The notes beneath the pieces were generated by a model that made no database searches, had not been told where the DNA came from, and saw nothing but the letters and a program-made list of their open reading frames with translations. Positions 61,843 through 64,000 of a stretch of DNA of 64,000 nt are shown here, in pieces. The position numbers and the translations under genes were made by a program. The DNA lies in contig JODP01000013.1 of NCBI GenBank assembly GCA_000719025.1, positions 310,001-374,000 of the forward strand. The letters are read 5' to 3'. Every line of letters begins with the position of its first letter. Positions within the stretch are counted from its first letter, which is position 1. This stretch comes from Kineosporia aurantiaca JCM 3230. GTDB taxonomy: Bacteria; Actinomycetota; Actinomycetes; Actinomycetales; Kineosporiaceae.

Positions 61843-63116
61843 GGCCCGGCGGTGAGTTCGGCCGAAGGCTCGTAGCGCCAGAACGACCGCACGGTCACCC
61901 CGATCCCGGCCACCACGATCAGACAGGCGATCCCGCCGCCGACCCAGGACGCGGTCGGCGAGGTGAACGAGGCGACCGAGCCGGCCCGCACCGCCCCCAG
62001 CCGCGGGCCGCCCGCCACCACGGTGACGAACACCCCCTGCATCCGGCCGCGCATCTCGTCCGGGGCGAAGGTCTGCAGGATGGTCTGCCGCAGCACGGCA
62101 CTGACCAGGTCGGCCGCCCCGGCCAGGGCGAGCAGCGCGAACACGACCCACAGCTGCTGCCCGAGCCCGGCCAGCGCCACCGCCGCGCCCCAGGCCACCA
62201 CCGCGAGGATCAGCGCCCGGCCCTGCCGGCGGACCCGCCCGATCCAGCCGCCGAGCAACCCGGCAATCACCGATCCCACCGCGATGGCGGCGTAGAGCGG
62301 ACCGACGTTGCCGCCGAACCGGTCGTCGGCAATGGCCGGGAACAGCGCCTCCGGCATTGCCAGGACCATTGCGCAGATGTCCACCAGGAACGACATCCAC
62401 AGCATCGGGCTCCGCGCGATGAACTGCAGCCCGTCGACCACCGACCGGAGCCCCAGGGTGTTCCCGGTTCCGGTCGGCGGGATCGACGGCAGCTCGAACC
62501 CGGCCCACAGCGCCGCGGTGAACAGCACCGCGTCGGTCCCGTAGGCGTAGAGGAAACCGTGCGACAACCCGACCATCGCCCCGGCCAGCAGCGGGCCGAC
62601 CACCTGGCCGACGTTGCCCATCGTGTAGTTCAGCGCGTTGGCGGCCGGCACCAGCTGCGGTTCGACCAGACGCGGCACGATCGCCCCGCGGACCGACGAG
62701 GAGACCGCGAAACCTCCTGCCTGGACGAAGATCAGCGCCAGGATCAGCCAGGGGCTGCGCAGGTCCAGCAGGGTCTGGAGGAACAGCGCGAGGGTGATGA
62801 TCCAGGTCAGGGTGGACGAGGCGAGGTACAGCCGGCGCCGGTCCACGGCATCGGCGATCGCCCCGCCGTAGAGCCCGAACATCACCACCGGCACCAGGCC
62901 GGCCAGGCCCACCAGGCCGACGTAGAACGACGAGCCGGTGATCCGGTACATCTGCACGGACACCGCGGTCAGGGTCAGCATCGACCCCACGAAGGCCGCG
63001 CTCTGCCCGATCAGCATCCGGCGGAACGGGACCACGCCCAGCGGCCGGGTGTCCAGGCCGATCCGGCGCAGCAGCGAGGGTTTGCGGATCTCGGGATTAC
63101 TCTCAGTGGCGGTCAT
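61839..63116 (-). CDS. MFS transporter (DHA3/EntS-like)
   Basis: The 425-aa protein has 12 helices and starts FRRMLIGQSAAFVGSMLTLTAVSVQMY, with motif A-like GGAIADAVDRRRLYLASS and MGNVGQVVGPLLAGAMVG, as in exporters of the EntS or macrolide type. ATG 63116 overlaps the TetR stop, so the regulator and transporter are co-transcribed. Confidence 0.92.
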   Translation of the reverse strand: MTATESNPEIRKPSLLRRIGLDTRPLGVVPFRRMLIGQSAAFVGSMLTLTAVSVQMYRITGSSFYVGLVGLAGLVPVVMFGLYGGAIADAVDRRRLYLASSTLTWIITLALFLQTLLDLRSPWLILALIFVQAGGFAVSSSVRGAIVPRLVEPQLVPAANALNYTMGNVGQVVGPLLAGAMVGLSHGFLYAYGTDAVLFTAALWAGFELPSIPPTGTGNTLGLRSVVDGLQFIARSPMLWMSFLVDICAMVLAMPEALFPAIADDRFGGNVGPLYAAIAVGSVIAGLLGGWIGRVRRQGRALILAVVAWGAAVALAGLGQQLWVVFALLALAGAADLVSAVLRQTILQTFAPDEMRGRMQGVFVTVVAGGPRLGAVRAGSVASFTSPTASWVGGGIACLIVVAGIGVTVRSFWRYEPSAELTAGP

Positions 63117-63676
63117 CGCCAGCCTTCCAGCAGGATCTCGGCATGACGCCGGAGGTCTTCGTCCGCCATCGGCGCACCGGTGGTCAGGACATGGGTGAGC
63201 AACGGGCCGACGAGTTGGGCGACGGCCACTCCGTCGGCGGGCATCCGGGGTGATTGAGGACGCACGCGGTCCAGGACGGTGATCGTCGGCGGGGCCAGCA
63301 GGTCGGCTTTTCGGACCAGCTCGGCCACCTTCGCGTCGTGCTGGGCCTCACCGATCAGCGCGCGGTAGGCCAGGCCCGGCGGCTCGACGGTGAGGAAGTG
63401 ACCGAGCCGGACCAGGTACCCGTCCAGGTCCTCCCGCGGTTGCCCCTGCGGCTCGGTGGCCAGTTCCCGGATCGCGTCCTCGGTGCAGGCCTCGATCAGG
63501 ATCTCGGCCTTGCCGGACCACCAGCGGTACACCGTGGGACGTCCCACCCCGGCCCGCTCCGCGATGTTCTTCATGGTCATCGCGGCGTACCCGACCTCGA
63601 CGAGCAGGTCGTCGACGGCGTCCAGCACGGCCTGGCGGGCCTGCTCGCTGCGCGGTCTTCCGGTCGGGGTGGTCAC
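63113..63676 (-). CDS. TetR-family regulator
   Basis: The 187-aa protein has the helix-turn-helix GYAAMTMKNIAERAGVGRPTVYRWW and a TetR_C_11-type ligand domain (LVGPLLTHVLTTGAPM). GTG 63676 has no ribosome site; TAACAT stands six bases before it, so the message is probably leaderless. An inverted repeat overlaps that box, suggesting self-control together with the transporter. Confidence 0.93.
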   Translation of the reverse strand: MTTPTGRPRSEQARQAVLDAVDDLLVEVGYAAMTMKNIAERAGVGRPTVYRWWSGKAEILIEACTEDAIRELATEPQGQPREDLDGYLVRLGHFLTVEPPGLAYRALIGEAQHDAKVAELVRKADLLAPPTITVLDRVRPQSPRMPADGVAVAQLVGPLLTHVLTTGAPMADEDLRRHAEILLEGWR

Positions 63677-63682
63677 CGGACC

Positions 63683-63704
63683 ATGTTACGTGCCACGGTG
63701 TAAC
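63683..63704 (-). promoter_or_regulatory. TetR promoter with operator-like repeat GTTAC-10-GTAAC
   Basis: On the minus strand TAACAT (63688-63683) is six bases from the GTG. The inverted repeat GTTAC (63685-63689) and GTAAC (63700-63704) overlaps it. Confidence 0.55.
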
Positions 63705-63715
63705 GAATGGACGCC

Positions 63716-64000
63716 TCAGCCGGTGAGCCCGGTCACGCGCATCGTAATGTTGATCCGGCCCTGCTCGAGGCCGCAGCCCGCCGGGGCGGTACCCGGATGG
63801 ACCTTCGGGATGCCGTGATAGGCCAGCCGGGACGGGCCGCCGAAGACGAAGAGATCGCCCGAGGCCAGCTCCAGGTCCTGGTAGGGCCGGCCGCGGTTCT
63901 CCGCGTTCCCGAACCGGAAGCGACAGGCGTCCCCAATGGACAGGGAAACCACCGGCGCCCGGGAGACCTCGTCCCGATCCTGGTGCATCCCCATCCGCGC
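63716..64000 (-). CDS. AlkB-like 2OG-Fe(II) dioxygenase, 5' end cut by window edge
   Basis: The last 94 or so residues of a leftward gene are visible. MGMHQDRDE holds the iron ligands H and D, SRLAYHGIPK the second histidine, and INITMRVTG the arginines that hold 2-oxoglutarate. This matches AlkB, which removes methyl groups from damaged DNA bases. The frame stays open past 64000, so the start is outside. Confidence 0.9.
   Translation of the reverse strand, partial: ARMGMHQDRDEVSRAPVVSLSIGDACRFRFGNAENRGRPYQDLELASGDLFVFGGPSRLAYHGIPKVHPGTAPAGCGLEQGRINITMRVTGLTG

Noticed and set aside
58717..62508. A 1263-codon open frame on the minus strand
   Set aside because: It lies opposite the histidine kinase and GrpB genes and part of the MFS gene, has no recognisable domain, and its composition is that of an antisense shadow in high-GC DNA.

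Overview
The window is high-GC, densely coded chromosomal DNA from an actinobacterium (phylum Actinomycetota). Three things point there: frequent GTG starts with 1-4 base overlaps, phosphatidylinositol mannoside (PIM) genes, and a gene order (MBL hydrolase, ppi, relA, apt, secF, secD, yajC, ruvB, ruvA, ruvC, yebC, pdxT, pdxS, pimA, acyltransferase, pgsA, HIT, thrS) that matches the mycobacterial block around relA-thrS. The genus cannot be fixed from sequence reading alone. No rRNA, tRNA, CRISPR array, phage or insertion sequence was recognised.

Region 1 (1-22510) is mostly conserved housekeeping: stringent response (relA), purine salvage (apt), the SecDF-YajC translocase accessory complex, the RuvABC Holliday-junction machinery, a YebC-type translation/regulatory factor, a DHA2-type drug exporter, vitamin B6 synthesis (pdxS-pdxT) and the PIM membrane-lipid operon (HIT, pgsA, acyltransferase, pimA). 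A stretch of about 990 bases (3537-4523) has no convincing gene.

Region 2 (22595-28291) sits between the HIT gene and thrS. It holds two copies of a two-gene module (single-pass partner plus HTTM/vitamin-K-carboxylase-like membrane protein), a divergent DCC-type thiol oxidoreductase, and three small unknown genes in a row. It ends in a 42-bp perfect palindrome before thrS.

Region 3 (28301-37751) has thrS, a GAF-PAS-GGDEF protein with a degenerate GGDQF site, a serine beta-lactamase-like hydrolase, and then the most unusual locus of the window. This is a 29-residue peptide gene ending in CCGIA, a hairpin, a PqqD-like domain fused to a membrane HEAFH metalloprotease, a TPR protein with a degenerate ATPase-like head, and a flavin reductase. 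The last three genes overlap by ATGA junctions. It looks like a small RiPP (ribosomally made, post-translationally modified peptide) or peptide-signal operon without any standard maturase.

Region 4 (37839-51609) is a sugar-acid island: a lactate permease, two GntR repressors, an ABC importer lacking its ATPase, and enzymes for every step of oxidative L-fucose-type breakdown (aldose dehydrogenase, lactonase, dehydratase, 2-keto-3-deoxy acid dehydrogenase, diketo-acid hydrolase) ending in pyruvate and lactate. A DeoC-like aldolase, PfkB kinase and RbsD-type mutarotase follow. Two promoters with operator-like repeats can be read.

Region 5 (51606-64000) is mixed: two methyltransferases, a TspO-like protein, a lipoprotein, an O-acyltransferase, glycerate kinase, two acetyltransferases, an aldehyde dehydrogenase, an orphan multi-PAS histidine kinase, a GrpB protein, a TetR-MFS pair and a partial AlkB-like oxygenase. 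A dispersed CCCCGTGATCATG repeat occurs at three intergenic sites (24057-24309, 42364-42439, 49381-49457).
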